Translations under genes and position numbers: made by a program | NCBI RefSeq assembly: GCF_006064855.1 | Contig: NZ_CP040753.1 | Span: forward strand, 1,116,001 to 1,180,000 | DNA from: Sulfitobacter sp. BSw21498 | GTDB lineage: Bacteria > Pseudomonadota > Alphaproteobacteria > Rhodobacterales > Rhodobacteraceae | Length of the DNA stretch: 64,000 nt | Reading direction: 5' to 3' | In this document: positions 8,507 through 17,605 of the stretch, piece by piece | Position numbering within the stretch: position 1 is the first letter of the stretch | Layout: each line of letters starts with the position of its first letter | Notes under the pieces: model-generated | What the model saw: only the letters and a program-made list of their open reading frames with translations | The model's database searches: none | What the model was told of the DNA's origin: nothing

Positions 8507-9486
8507 TCCGCACAGACTGGACCGTGACCGAAGCGGCATCGATCCACGCGCTGCCCTTCCCCGAGCTCATGCACCGTGCGCAAACCTTGCACCGTGCACA
8601 TTTTGACCCCACCGCGATCGAAACCGCCAGCCTGCTCAGCATCAAGACCGGCGGCTGCCCCGAGGATTGCGGCTATTGCTCGCAGTCGGCGCAGTATGAC
8701 ACCGGCGTCAAAGCGACAAAGTTGATGGGCGCACAGGAGGTCATCGCAGCCGCCAAACGCGCAAAAGACGCTGGCGCACAGCGGTTCTGCATGGGGGCTG
8801 CATGGCGCAGCCCCAAGGACCGCGACATGGACAAGCTGACCGATATGGTGCGCGGCGTGGCTGATCTGGGGCTGGAGACCTGCATGACGTTGGGGATGCT
8901 GTCCCCCGATCAGGTGATCAAGCTCAAGGATGCGGGGCTGGATTTCTACAACCACAACATCGACACCTCGCCCGAGTACTACGCCGAGATCGCCTCGACT
9001 CGCACGATGGAAGACCGGCTTGAAACCGTCGAACATGTGCGCAAAGGCGGGATCAAGGTCTGCTGTGGTGGTATTCTTGGCATGGGCGAGGCAGAGGCGG
9101 ACCGGATCAGCATGCTCGTCACCCTCGCGACACTGCCCAGCCACCCAGACAGTGTGCCGGTAAACCTGTGGAACGCGGTCAAAGGCGTGCCGGTGCAGGA
9201 TAAATCCGAAAAGGTCGATCCCTTTGCGCTGGTCCGGCTGGTGGCTTTGGCGCGCATTCTTATGCCTGCATCTGTGGTGCGTCTGTCCGCCGGCCGCACC
9301 GGGATGAGCGACGAGCTGCAATCGCTGTGCTTTCTGGCGGGGGCGAATTCGATTTTTGTCGGCAACCAGCTGCTGACAACTGAAAATCCGGCCACGTGGA
9401 AGGATAACGATCTGCTTCGGCGCCTCGGCATGCATGTGGCCGCTGCGAAACCCGCATTCAGATCGGTGGAAGTGGCTGCACAATAA
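8503..9486 (+). CDS. bioB: Biotin synthase BioB
   Basis: 327 aa radical-SAM enzyme that inserts sulfur into dethiobiotin, the last step of biotin synthesis. The radical-SAM motif CPEDCGYC gives Cys 52, 56 and 59. The conserved YNHNIDTS and RLSAGR segments follow, the latter holding the arginine near the [2Fe-2S] auxiliary cluster. It is co-transcribed with bioY. The other bio genes are not in the window. A strong bidirectional terminator follows. Confidence 0.96.
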   Translation: MIRTDWTVTEAASIHALPFPELMHRAQTLHRAHFDPTAIETASLLSIKTGGCPEDCGYCSQSAQYDTGVKATKLMGAQEVIAAAKRAKDAGAQRFCMGAAWRSPKDRDMDKLTDMVRGVADLGLETCMTLGMLSPDQVIKLKDAGLDFYNHNIDTSPEYYAEIASTRTMEDRLETVEHVRKGGIKVCCGGILGMGEAEADRISMLVTLATLPSHPDSVPVNLWNAVKGVPVQDKSEKVDPFALVRLVALARILMPASVVRLSAGRTGMSDELQSLCFLAGANSIFVGNQLLTTENPATWKDNDLLRRLGMHVAAAKPAFRSVEVAAQ

Positions 9487-9505
9487 ATCCGAGCCCTACG
9501 ATAAA

Positions 9506-9536
9506 AAAGCCCGGCCTGATATTCAGGTCGGGCTTT
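9506..9536. terminator. Bidirectional terminator between bioB and the thioesterase gene
   Basis: AAAGCCCGGCCTG (9506-9518) pairs with CAGGTCGGGCTTT (9524-9536) with one mismatch or wobble and a five-base loop. An A-run on the left and T-run on the right suit both converging genes. Confidence 0.85.
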
Positions 9537-9560
9537 GTCATGTCGCGCCTCGGCTCGCGC

Positions 9561-10364
9561 TTAGGCGAAGATAATCACCGACTGCATGCCATCCGCGACC
9601 ATATCGCCATCCGTATTCCAGACGCGCATCACCTGAGAGCTGTAACCGCCGTTGCCCGCCGTCAATTGCGTCTCCATCATGTACCAGCCGTCGCGCGTGT
9701 TGGCGTGATCGGACAACAGATTGATGATCCAGTTCATCGACGAATTCGGCCCCGGCCGTGTCATCATCGGGAAGGCAGCGGGCGGCAGCACGTCGCCGAT
9801 GGCGATCAGCCCCTCGAGCGTGCCCCACATCGCCGGATCGCGGTGCCGTGCCCAGATCCGGACATAACCGCGATCGGACCCTGAAAACGGCAGGCTGCCC
9901 TCGATCAGTTTAACCTCGAAATTGACAAAGAACCGCACCGGCGGGCGCTTTAGCGCAGGCGGGAAATAGGATGGTGTGTCGTCTGGCCCTTGGGGGGCTG
10001 CGGGGGCGGTATGGCCCACGTTCAACTGGCTTTCCTGCGCATGCCCGAAAGAAAACGTGCCCGTCGCGGCGACCTTGCCGTCGATCTCGGCGCGGGTGGC
10101 GATGGTGGTGATGTTACGCCCTTCGCGCAGCACCTCTGAGTGGATCGTGGGGGCCTGTGACACGGGCGCGGTAAAGTTGATCAGGGCAGACCGCAGCGCG
10201 GGCAATTCAGGACGGTCCCGACGGGCAGCATTGGCCAGCAACGCACCGGTAAACCCGCCAAAGGCTGTGCGCCCTTGGGCCCAGTTCTCTGGCACCTGAT
10301 AGCGCGGTGCGGCGCCGTCTTGCTCTGCTGTGGCGAGTATCTCGGCCAGGGTCACATCTGTCAT
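9561..10364 (-). CDS. Acyl-CoA thioesterase-like protein (double hotdog fold)
   Basis: 267 aa from the ATG at 10364, preceded by AAAGGACC. A frame start at 10481 would add 39 unrelated residues. Length and segments such as NWAQGRTAFGGFTGALL (about 24-40) and a second-half ISSQVMRVWNTDGDMVADG-like stretch match the TesB-like/4HBT_3 thioesterase family, in which two hotdog units sit in one chain. It would hydrolyse acyl-CoA thioesters in the cytoplasm; substrate length cannot be read from sequence. It is a single gene, convergent with bioB and divergent from the arsenic operon. Confidence 0.75.
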   Translation of the reverse strand: MTDVTLAEILATAEQDGAAPRYQVPENWAQGRTAFGGFTGALLANAARRDRPELPALRSALINFTAPVSQAPTIHSEVLREGRNITTIATRAEIDGKVAATGTFSFGHAQESQLNVGHTAPAAPQGPDDTPSYFPPALKRPPVRFFVNFEVKLIEGSLPFSGSDRGYVRIWARHRDPAMWGTLEGLIAIGDVLPPAAFPMMTRPGPNSSMNWIINLLSDHANTRDGWYMMETQLTAGNGGYSSQVMRVWNTDGDMVADGMQSVIIFA

Positions 10365-10522
10365 GTCGGGTCCTTTATCAGTCTGTCGCAACGCGTCGGC
10401 GCGCCGCTTGCCAAGCGATGACCGCAATATACCAGCCGCGCAAGACACCCCGCCCCACAAACGCCACGTCACCTCGGACAAAGCCGCACGGCGAGAATCT
10501 GATGTTGGACAGCAAACAGGTA

Positions 10523-10557
10523 TTGACGGATGCTTTGTATTTTACATATTCATGAAT
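10523..10557 (+). promoter_or_regulatory. Promoter and ArsR-type operator of the arsenic operon
   Basis: TTGACG (10523-10528) and CATATT (10545-10550), 16 bases apart, form a likely promoter. The perfect palindrome ATTCATGAAT (10548-10557) overlaps the -10 box and ends one base before the ATG. ArsR repressors bind ATTCAT/ATGAAT-type dyads at this position, so it is the natural operator for the ArsR domain encoded just downstream. Confidence 0.6.
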
Positions 10558-10558
10558 T

Positions 10559-11401
10559 ATGGAATCATTACTGACAGATCGACTCGCTACCCTGAGCCAT
10601 CCGCAGCGTTTGGCTGTATTCCGCCTTCTGATGCGGCGCTATCCCGATGCCTTGCCTGCGGGCGAGATCGGGCAAGTACTCACGCTCAAACCCAGCACCG
10701 CGTCGGTGTATCTGTCGGCGCTGACGCAGGTCGGTCTGATCACGCAGCGGCGCGACGGGACGCGGCTTTTGTATACCATCAACCTTGATGCCGCGGGCGA
10801 GGTCGTCTCGGGTCTGTTCGTGGATTGCTGTCGGGGGCGCGCCGATCTGTGCCCGCCCCCGTTCTCTGACCTCATCAACAAGGCGCAGAGGATGACCCAG
10901 CCAAAATTCAACGTGCTTTTCGTATGTACCGGCAATTCCGCCCGCTCCATCTTTGCCGAAACGATCCTGCGCGACATGGCGGGCGACCGGTTCACCGCCT
11001 ATTCTGCCGGCACCCTGCCCCGGTCCGAACTGAACCCCCTTGCGTTTGATATGCTGAAAACCAAGGGGCATGACGTCGACACGCTGCGGTCAAAACATAT
11101 CTCCGAGTTCCAAACGGCGGACGCGCCGCAGATGGATTTTGTCTTTACCGTCTGTGACCACGCCGCGAACGAGGAATGCCCCACATGGCCCGGCCAGCCT
11201 GTGTCAGGCCATTGGGGTTTGCCCGATCCGGTCAAAGCCGAAGGGACAGAGGCCGAACGACGACTGGCTTTTCAACAGACATATGGCGCGCTGCACAACC
11301 GGCTTTCGGCCTTTACCGCGCTGCCTTTCGATGCGCTGGACCGCGCTGCCTTGCAAAAACGGGTTGATGCCATCGGGGCGACCCAAGCGACCACAGGATA
11401 A
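10559..11401 (+). CDS. arsC: ArsR repressor fused to thioredoxin-type arsenate reductase
   Basis: 280 aa in two domains. Residues about 1-100 are an ArsR winged helix ending in Cys 90, Cys 91 and Cys 98, a CC-x6-C arrangement suited to As(III) sensing as in atypical ArsR proteins. Residues about 114-270 form an arsenate reductase of the low-molecular-weight phosphatase fold. It has the P-loop C123-TGNSA-R129 and two further cysteines, C199 and C207, that match the resolving cysteines of thioredoxin-coupled ArsC. The fusion would link derepression to As(V) reduction. Such fusions are known but uncommon. The gene heads an operon with gap and arsJ. An internal ATG at codon 112 could yield free ArsC. 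Confidence 0.9.
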   Translation: MESLLTDRLATLSHPQRLAVFRLLMRRYPDALPAGEIGQVLTLKPSTASVYLSALTQVGLITQRRDGTRLLYTINLDAAGEVVSGLFVDCCRGRADLCPPPFSDLINKAQRMTQPKFNVLFVCTGNSARSIFAETILRDMAGDRFTAYSAGTLPRSELNPLAFDMLKTKGHDVDTLRSKHISEFQTADAPQMDFVFTVCDHAANEECPTWPGQPVSGHWGLPDPVKAEGTEAERRLAFQQTYGALHNRLSAFTALPFDALDRAALQKRVDAIGATQATTG

Positions 11402-11408
11402 AATCACC

Positions 11409-12407
11409 ATGACCACCTATGCTTTGAACGGCCTTGGCCGCATCGGAAAACTGGCGCTGCGGCCCTTGCTGGAACAGGGCGTCAAGATCGCCTTTATCAA
11501 CGACACCGTCGGCGATCCGGAAATGCACGCGCATCTGCTGGAGTTCGATTCCGTCCACGGCCGCTGGCCTGCGGCATTCAGCGCGGACGACAGCGCGATC
11601 ACCATCGATGGTACGCGTATTCCTGTGACCAGCACCAAGTCGATCAAGGACCTGCCGCTGGACGGCGTGGACGTGGTGATCGATTGCACCGGCGCGTTCA
11701 AGACCGAGGCCAAGCTCGCCCCCTATTTCGAGGCGGGTGTGAAAAAGGTCGTCGTCTCAGCGCCGGTTAAAGACGGCCCAACGGCGAATATCGTCTATGG
11801 CGTGAACGACGATACCTATGACCCCGCAGCCCACACGATCGTCACCGCCGCCAGCTGCACGACCAACTGCCTTGCGCCCGTGGTCAAAGTGCTGCTGGAA
11901 GGCATCGGGATCAAGCATGGGTCAATCACCACGATCCATGATGTGACCAACACACAAACCATCGTGGACCGCCCCGCCAAGGACATGCGCCGGGCGCGAT
12001 CAGCGCTGACCAACCTGATCCCCACCACCACGGGATCAGCCACGGCGATCACGCTGATCTACCCTGAATTGACCGGCAAGCTGAACGGTCACGCCGTGCG
12101 GGTGCCGCTGCTGAATGCGTCGATCACCGACTGCGTGTTCGAGCTGGAGCGTGAGACCACCGTGGAAGAGGTCAACGCCCTGTTCAAAACCGCCGCCGAA
12201 GGGCCGCTAAAGGGCATTCTGGGCTATGAGGAACGCCCGCTCGTGTCGTCGGATTACACCAATGACACCCGCAGCGGGATTATTGATGCGCCGTCTACGA
12301 TGGTGGTGAATGGCACGCAGGTCAAAGTCTATGCGTGGTATGACAACGAAATGGGCTATGCGCACCGTCTGGTGGATGTGGCGCTGATGGTGGGCGGCAA
12401 GCTGTGA
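11409..12407 (+). CDS. gap: Arsenic-operon glyceraldehyde-3-phosphate dehydrogenase
   Basis: 332 aa. The start at 11409 gives the family N-terminus [19 protein letters not shown], with the Rossmann GLGRIG. The longer frame from 11070 overlaps arsC and is rejected. The catalytic segment [10 protein letters not shown] is complete, followed by a conserved HDVTNTQ. In ars operons this enzyme uses arsenate in place of phosphate, making 1-arseno-3-phosphoglycerate, which ArsJ exports. Its place between arsRC and arsJ supports that role rather than glycolysis. Seven bases separate it from the previous gene. Confidence 0.9.
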   Translation: MTTYALNGLGRIGKLALRPLLEQGVKIAFINDTVGDPEMHAHLLEFDSVHGRWPAAFSADDSAITIDGTRIPVTSTKSIKDLPLDGVDVVIDCTGAFKTEAKLAPYFEAGVKKVVVSAPVKDGPTANIVYGVNDDTYDPAAHTIVTAASCTTNCLAPVVKVLLEGIGIKHGSITTIHDVTNTQTIVDRPAKDMRRARSALTNLIPTTTGSATAITLIYPELTGKLNGHAVRVPLLNASITDCVFELERETTVEEVNALFKTAAEGPLKGILGYEERPLVSSDYTNDTRSGIIDAPSTMVVNGTQVKVYAWYDNEMGYAHRLVDVALMVGGKL

Positions 12408-13657
12408 CACGCCCTGCCGGATTTACCGCTTATATTGCCGTCACAGCCGCCTATTGGGCGTTCATGCTGACCGACGGGGCGCTGCGGATGCTGGTGCTGC
12501 TGCATTTTCACACGCTGGGGTTCTCTCCGGTGCAGCTGGCCTATCTGTTCGTGTTGTACGAGATCGCAGGTGTCGTGACCAACCTGTCGGCGGGCTGGAT
12601 CGCGGCGCGCTTTGGACTGACCTCGACACTTTATGCGGGGCTGTCGTTGCAGGTTATCGCCCTGCTGGCGCTGACGCAGCTTGATCCGGCATGGAGCGTG
12701 ACTGCCTCCGTCGTGTTTGTGATGCTGGTGCAGGGGCTGTCTGGCGTGGCCAAGGATCTGGCCAAGATGAGCTCTAAATCCGCGGTCAAGCTGTTGGCCC
12801 CTACAACGGGGGGCGGGTTGTTTCGCTGGGTCGCCCTGCTGACCGGATCGAAGAACGCGGTCAAGGGCGCGGGCTTCCTGCTGGGTGCGGGGATGCTGGC
12901 CTTGCTCGGGTTTGTCCCGTCGGCGTTGTTGATGGCCGCGATCCTGTTCGTGATCCTGATCGGCGTGATCATCGGTATGCCCGCGGGCCTGCCCGTGGGG
13001 CGCAAGGACGCCAAGTTCACCGAAGTGCTGTCGAAGAACCGCAATATCAACTGGCTCAGCGCCGCGCGGCTGTTTCTGTTCGGGGCGCGCGACGTGTGGT
13101 TTGTCGTGGGCATCCCGATCTATTTCTACGCGGTGCTGTCTGACGGCAGCGTCGAAAGCAAGCGCGACGCCTTCTTTATGATCGGCAGCTTTATGGCGGT
13201 GTGGACGATCTTATATGGTGCCGTGCAAGGCTGGGCCCCGCGTATCTTGAGAGCCGACCGCCGGACCGAGCTTGAGACACTAACCCAAGCCCGTCACTGG
13301 AACCTCGCGCTTGTGGTCGTGCCGGCCTTGTTGGCAGCGCTGGTCTGGATCACGCCTGCACCCTCCGCCGCGCTGACGCTGACGATTGTTGGCGGCTTGC
13401 TGGTGTTCGGGGCGATCTTTGCGGTGAATTCAGCCCTGCACTCCTATCTGATCCTCAGCTTCACAGAGGCCAAGCGGGTCACGATGGATGTGGGGTTCTA
13501 CTATATGGCCAATGCGGCCGGACGTTTGGCGGGCACGCTGCTATCGGGGTTCACCTACCAGATTGGCGGGCTGGCGCTTTGTCTGGCAACAGCGGCTGTT
13601 ATGTTGGCGCTTAGCGCCTTTGGGACGGCACAGCTGCGCCCGACCCAAACCTCATAA
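12404..13657 (+). CDS. arsJ: Organoarsenical efflux permease ArsJ (MFS)
   Basis: 417 aa with about 11-12 membrane helices, starting at a GTG that overlaps the gap stop. The N-terminus ([19 protein letters not shown], about 14-32) and the [17 protein letters not shown] segment (about 113-129) are hallmarks of ArsJ. In the described pathway ArsJ expels 1-arseno-3-phosphoglycerate, which breaks down outside to arsenate. No ArsB or Acr3 arsenite pump is in this operon, so As(III) made by the ArsC domain would need an exporter from elsewhere. Confidence 0.9.
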   Translation: MTRPAGFTAYIAVTAAYWAFMLTDGALRMLVLLHFHTLGFSPVQLAYLFVLYEIAGVVTNLSAGWIAARFGLTSTLYAGLSLQVIALLALTQLDPAWSVTASVVFVMLVQGLSGVAKDLAKMSSKSAVKLLAPTTGGGLFRWVALLTGSKNAVKGAGFLLGAGMLALLGFVPSALLMAAILFVILIGVIIGMPAGLPVGRKDAKFTEVLSKNRNINWLSAARLFLFGARDVWFVVGIPIYFYAVLSDGSVESKRDAFFMIGSFMAVWTILYGAVQGWAPRILRADRRTELETLTQARHWNLALVVVPALLAALVWITPAPSAALTLTIVGGLLVFGAIFAVNSALHSYLILSFTEAKRVTMDVGFYYMANAAGRLAGTLLSGFTYQIGGLALCLATAAVMLALSAFGTAQLRPTQTS

Positions 13658-13662
13658 GGGAC

Positions 13663-13695
13663 GGCGCGCGAGGTCACCCCCCGCGCGCCCTGTTT
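13663..13695 (+). terminator. Terminator after arsJ
   Basis: GGCGCGCG (13663-13670) pairs perfectly with CGCGCGCC (13682-13689), followed by CTGTTT. It lies between the convergent arsJ and TAXI permease genes and may serve both. Confidence 0.65.
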
Positions 13696-15632
13696 CAAGG
13701 CACTGCAACCACGCCGTTGCGGTTTTCACGCCAGATCACCGCGACGATCAGGGCCGACGCGACGCCGCCAATCAGCGTCGTCAACAGGCCGGGAAAGCTG
13801 AACGCAAACCCCGCGATCCCCAGCGGCAGGCGCAGCCAAGGCCGCACCATGCCGACGCCCAGCAGATAGCCTTCTAGCCCGCCGGACAGCAGCGTGATGC
13901 CAATGATGATCGACGGCAGCACATAGATCAGCGGCGTCAGGTCCCCCTGCAACACCAGCGCAGGCTGGAACAGGAAGAACAGCGGGACAAAGTAGATCAC
14001 CACCCCAAGCCGCATCGCGGTAAAGGACGTCAGCATCGGCTTGGCCCCCGCAATGGTCGCCGCAAGAAACGCCGCAGCGCCAACGGGAGGCGTGATCACC
14101 GACAGCATCGCGTAGTAGACGATAAAGAAGTGCACCGCGACGGTGTTCAGCCCGCCGATTTCGATGATCGCAGGCGCAAGCGTGACCGCAAGGAAGATGT
14201 AGGCCACAATCGCCAGCCCCGCCATCCCCATGATAAAGCAGGCCAAAACCCCAAGCGCGATCACAAGATAGACGTTATCCCCGCCTAAGGCGACCAGACC
14301 CGATGTCATCGACCCCGTGACGCCCGTGATCGTCAACGCGCTGACAACAAAGGCAATCGGCAGAATGATCGCCGCCGTTTGCGTGACCAGCGTGCCGACT
14401 TGGCGCAGGGTTTCAAAAATACGCGCCGGTGTCATCATGGTTTCACGCTGCAGGAAGCTTAGCGCGATCATTAGGGCACTGGCGTACCACGGGGCATAGT
14501 ATTCCCACCGCATATACAGCAGACCCCAGACCAGAAAGATCATGACCAGCAGGAACGGCCAGCCACGCTTCATCACCTCGCGGGCAGAAGGCAGGTGTTC
14601 GGGTTTCATCCCCACCAGCCCTTTGCGCGCGGCATAGGCGTCAACCTGCAGGATCAGACCGAAATAGAACAGCGCCGACGGCAGGATCGCAGCAATCATC
14701 ACGGTCGCGTAATCCACCCCGATGGTGATCGCCATGACAAAGGCAATCGCCCCCATCACCGGCGGCATCACCACACCGCCAGTCGAGGCGCAGGCCTCGA
14801 TCGCGCCGGCGTAGTGGGCCGGGTAGCCGACCTTTTTCATGGTTGGAATAGTGATCGACCCGGTGCCCGCGATGTTGGAAAAAATCGACCCCGACAGCGA
14901 CCCGAAAAAGGCGCTGGCCACGATAGACACTTTCGCAGGACCACCGCGGTATTTGCCAAAGCCCGCATTGGCGAGATCAATAAAGAACTGCCCCGCTCCC
15001 GTGGCAATCAACACGCCCGCAAAGACCAGAAAGCCCAGCACGATCTCGGCCACGATCTTGGTCGTGATGCCCATCAGGCCTTCGGTGCGAAAGACATGCG
15101 CTTCGATCATGCGTTCGAACGTATAGGGGATGCCCATAAGGAGCCCCGGGAAATAATCAGCGACCAATGGGTAAAGCCCAAGGATAAGGACCACCAACAA
15201 GAACGGCACGCCTCCCGACCGCCGCGCGATCTCGAGCATCAGCAGCCACAACACCACACCGGCGTAAAAGTTTGTCCAGCCCGCCTGAACGATCTCCCAT
15301 GCGTACATGGAGAACCACATGCAGATGCCAAAGCCCACGGCGGCCGCCACGATGTCATAGATCGGCACGCTTGTGTGCGATTGCTTTGCCGGCAGCGCAA
15401 TATAGGCCGCGGCAAGGAAAGTGCCGATAAAGACCCAGTAATACTGCCCCTCGATCAGGCGCCGCCCGCCAATGGGCACGCCAAACACATAGGCCAGCCC
15501 CAACCCGAGGCCAAAGGTACACAGCACCACAAAAGCAATGCTGGTGAATGAAAACAATCCCCCTAGGCGCGTCGTCTCTGACGCGGGATCGACAGCCGCT
15601 TCAGCCGCTGGTTGTTGATGAGTCGCTGACAT
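13695..15632 (-). CDS. TRAP transporter fused permease (TAXI type, 4TM/12TM)
   Basis: 645 aa, very hydrophobic throughout, the size of fused DctQM permeases that pair with TAXI-family binding proteins. Conserved TRAP large-subunit stretches include GSISGSIFSNIAGTGSITIP-like residues near 250-275 and a later SVITPPVGAAAFLAA. It carries an uncharacterised organic acid or amino acid into the cell, driven by an ion gradient. The binding-protein gene lies upstream on the same strand, 89 bases away, with a hairpin in between. Confidence 0.9.
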   Translation of the reverse strand: MSATHQQPAAEAAVDPASETTRLGGLFSFTSIAFVVLCTFGLGLGLAYVFGVPIGGRRLIEGQYYWVFIGTFLAAAYIALPAKQSHTSVPIYDIVAAAVGFGICMWFSMYAWEIVQAGWTNFYAGVVLWLLMLEIARRSGGVPFLLVVLILGLYPLVADYFPGLLMGIPYTFERMIEAHVFRTEGLMGITTKIVAEIVLGFLVFAGVLIATGAGQFFIDLANAGFGKYRGGPAKVSIVASAFFGSLSGSIFSNIAGTGSITIPTMKKVGYPAHYAGAIEACASTGGVVMPPVMGAIAFVMAITIGVDYATVMIAAILPSALFYFGLILQVDAYAARKGLVGMKPEHLPSAREVMKRGWPFLLVMIFLVWGLLYMRWEYYAPWYASALMIALSFLQRETMMTPARIFETLRQVGTLVTQTAAIILPIAFVVSALTITGVTGSMTSGLVALGGDNVYLVIALGVLACFIMGMAGLAIVAYIFLAVTLAPAIIEIGGLNTVAVHFFIVYYAMLSVITPPVGAAAFLAATIAGAKPMLTSFTAMRLGVVIYFVPLFFLFQPALVLQGDLTPLIYVLPSIIIGITLLSGGLEGYLLGVGMVRPWLRLPLGIAGFAFSFPGLLTTLIGGVASALIVAVIWRENRNGVVAVP

Positions 15633-15675
15633 GGAAAATCCTGCAATTAAAGCCGCTTATGCGATATCTTTAAGA

Positions 15676-15706
15676 GGACGGAGCAGCGGTACCACTCCGT
15701 CCTTTT
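15676..15706. terminator. Intercistronic hairpin between TAXI binding protein and permease genes
   Basis: GGACGGAG (15676-15683) and CTCCGTCC (15695-15702) form a perfect 8-bp stem. The T-run lies on the plus-strand side, so on the transcribed minus strand this is more likely a partial terminator or an RNA-stability hairpin. It would give more binding protein than permease. Confidence 0.55.
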
Positions 15707-15721
15707 GTCGGTCCGGTGGCG

Positions 15722-16912
15722 TTACAGACGCGAGCGGAAAGGCTCGAGGCCGTCGGTGTGCTTGGCCAGAATGTCGAGGTATTCCTGGTTCTCAAAATTC
15801 ATCTCGACGCCCTGTTCCATCGCTTCTTTCATGCCGGCGTTACGCGCGGCGATCCAGGCGTCCATCTTTTCGATGGCGGCGGTGTTCCAGGTATCGTCTT
15901 CTTCGGTCCACTGGCCGATTTCGCGCAGGTATTTCACCGTGCCCTCATGCACCGGGATCGGGTTGGCATCCAGGAAGTTGCGGAAATGCTCGATCGACAT
16001 ACGGGTCGCCAACGCATGCGATCCTTTGTAGTTGTCGTGGGATTCATCGATCCATTTCGCCATGTTGTAAACGAAGTCCTCGTCTGCCGTGACCGGCACG
16101 GCGTAGACAAAGTTCGATGTCATGGAATCAACGCCTTTGGCGGTGCTTACGCCCATGGATATCTTCGACGGGATGGTCATGGGGCGGTGGCTCAGATAGC
16201 CGTCCCAGCCCTCTTTGTTGGCAGGATCCATCGGCAGCCAGCGAATGCTGCCCGGCGCGCCTTCCATCTCGGACAGGACCGAGGAGATCGGCGAACAATA
16301 GGCAACGTCAGATTTACCTTCGACGACCGAGCGGCAGTTTTCACTGTAGCTTGAGGCAGGAACGAACTCGATCTTTTCTTGCGCCTCTTCTGGCGTCATG
16401 CCGATAAACGCGGGCAAAGCTTTGGTGATCGCGGCCACAATCGCGGGCGAGAACACGCCGGATGTGACGCGCACGCCGCCTTTGCCAATGTCTTCAAGGG
16501 TTTGCAGATCGGAATCCCCGGCCACAACAAAGCCCCAAGGCGTATCGTTATGGTGCCACATGATGCGTTGCGGCATTGGTTTGGCCGAGGCATAGCCGCC
16601 GACCCCTTCCGCCTGCAACGCCATTTCCGACGCCGAGACAGAGGCAATTGCGACATCCTCGCGGTCGGTCAGACGCTTGTAGCGCATGGGTTCGCTGTCT
16701 TCGGGTACAATCCTAACGGTCGTTCCGGTTTCTTTTTGCAGCGTGGGCCCCCAGCCGTTGGTCGAGGCAAAGCTGCCCGTCGACGTGCCCGGTGTGGCGA
16801 TCACCAGCAGGCGCGGCCATTCATAGTCTTGCGCCATAGCAGCACCGGAAAGCGCCATGGATACGGCGATAGACCCGACGGCGGCCTTGGCAAAACGTGT
16901 CATATTTTTCAT
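15722..16912 (-). CDS. TAXI-family TRAP transporter solute-binding protein
   Basis: 396 aa. The ATG at 16912 follows AGGGAGAG and starts a Sec signal peptide (MKNMTRFAKAAVGSIAVSMALSGAAMAQ). A frame start at 16999 would bury that signal. The mature part shows the TAXI pattern: ATPGTSTGSF near residues 41-50, GPTLQKETG, and a conserved VRVTSGVFSPAIV. It captures the solute in the periplasm for the fused permease downstream. The ligand is unknown; glutamate-like or C4/C5 acids are known for the family. A long upstream region with layered repeats suggests regulated expression. Confidence 0.9.
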   Translation of the reverse strand: MKNMTRFAKAAVGSIAVSMALSGAAMAQDYEWPRLLVIATPGTSTGSFASTNGWGPTLQKETGTTVRIVPEDSEPMRYKRLTDREDVAIASVSASEMALQAEGVGGYASAKPMPQRIMWHHNDTPWGFVVAGDSDLQTLEDIGKGGVRVTSGVFSPAIVAAITKALPAFIGMTPEEAQEKIEFVPASSYSENCRSVVEGKSDVAYCSPISSVLSEMEGAPGSIRWLPMDPANKEGWDGYLSHRPMTIPSKISMGVSTAKGVDSMTSNFVYAVPVTADEDFVYNMAKWIDESHDNYKGSHALATRMSIEHFRNFLDANPIPVHEGTVKYLREIGQWTEEDDTWNTAAIEKMDAWIAARNAGMKEAMEQGVEMNFENQEYLDILAKHTDGLEPFRSRL

Positions 16913-16989
16913 GTGGTTTCTCTCCCTGTTTTTCATCTTTGGATTGTTCGGGATTGCCGCATCACGGCTGCCGCAGAATATGCAGATGT

Positions 16990-17068
16990 CACTCGGCACC
17001 TCCCAATGCTCAACGAAACGCGTTCGGTATGACCCGCTGAACGGGCAAAGAACGCGTCCTCCCGAGTG
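16990..17068 (-). repeat. Triple-nested inverted repeat in the leader of the TAXI operon
   Basis: CACTCGG (16990-16996) pairs with CCGAGTG (17062-17068). Inside it ACGCGTTC (17018-17025) pairs with GAACGCGT (17050-17057). Inside that CCCG (17033-17036) pairs with CGGG (17042-17045). The three arms are concentric, so an RNA from the minus strand could fold into one long interrupted hairpin about 80 bases before the binding-protein start. Confidence 0.55.
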
Positions 17069-17140
17069 CCGAACTCCCTCCTCCCGAGGTTGTCCGACTC
17101 AATCTATTTAACAGCCTAGGGGTTAGATATTTCGATGCCA

Positions 17141-17169
17141 ATACCGCAGAACAGAACTTGATACCGCAG
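17141..17169 (-). repeat. Direct repeat ATACCGCAG, 20-bp spacing
   Basis: ATACCGCAG occurs at 17141-17149 and 17161-17169. Exactly 20 bp between starts puts both on nearly the same face of the helix, as expected for a two-site operator. It lies upstream of the nested repeat relative to the TAXI operon. The regulator is unknown. Confidence 0.45.
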
Positions 17170-17440
17170 CGAGGCATGGGTTTTTGGCAAACCGCCTTAG
17201 CTTGCTGATGCCAAAGGGTTAACGGCGTCGAATATGGGCTTCGTTACGTTACGTTGCTTTGGGTTACGAGGTGTTATTTCGACTGACAAGCGTCAGGAGA
17301 GCTGTCGAAACAGGCCGGATTTTGCCCAAATAAACGCCACTATCGGTCGAATATTTTGCAGCTTGCACCGATCGGTGAACTTGGCTACGCCTAAGGCAAC
17401 GACGCTGTTCGCCCCTCATTTGGGCAGCAGCATTAACATC

Positions 17441-17528
17441 TATCCGTCGGGGTGCCCTTTGGGGCTGAGAGGTGCAAGCACCGACCCGTCGAACCTGATC
17501 CGGGCAATACCGGCGTAGGGAACGGGTA
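17441..17528 (+). ncRNA. TPP riboswitch (THI element)
   Basis: The two diagnostic TPP-aptamer blocks are present: GGGGCTGAGAGG (17461-17472) and a GAACCTGATCCGGG...ATACCGGCGTAGGGAA block (17491-17521). The closing P1 helix pairs TATCCGT (17441-17447) with ACGGGTA (17522-17528). The thiD Shine-Dalgarno lies 70 bases later, and CGCC (17586-17589) can pair with GGCG (17597-17600) across it. Control by blocking ribosome access is therefore likely (inference). It heads the ten-gene thi operon. Confidence 0.95.
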
Positions 17529-17605
17529 TCTTTGTGCAGCGGCCTGGTGTCGATATCGCAAAGCTCATTCTTGCGTCCGTTTGTCCGCCACTGAGAGGCG
17601 AAGAC

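Larger units (their letters stand above)
16913..17440. other. 528-bp regulatory region between the TAXI and thiamine operons
   Basis: This divergent region holds no convincing gene. It contains the nested inverted repeat at 16990-17068, the 9-bp direct repeats at 17141-17169, and the promoter region of the thi operon just before the riboswitch. The stretch 17170-17430 shows nothing I can name. Confidence 0.6.

Noticed and set aside
14595..15551. Open frame of 318 codons antisense to the TAXI permease
   Set aside because: His/Asp/Arg-rich product, as expected from the reverse reading of a membrane protein gene.
17234..17518. Frame of 94 codons upstream of thiD
   Set aside because: It runs through the TPP riboswitch and has no ribosome-binding signal.
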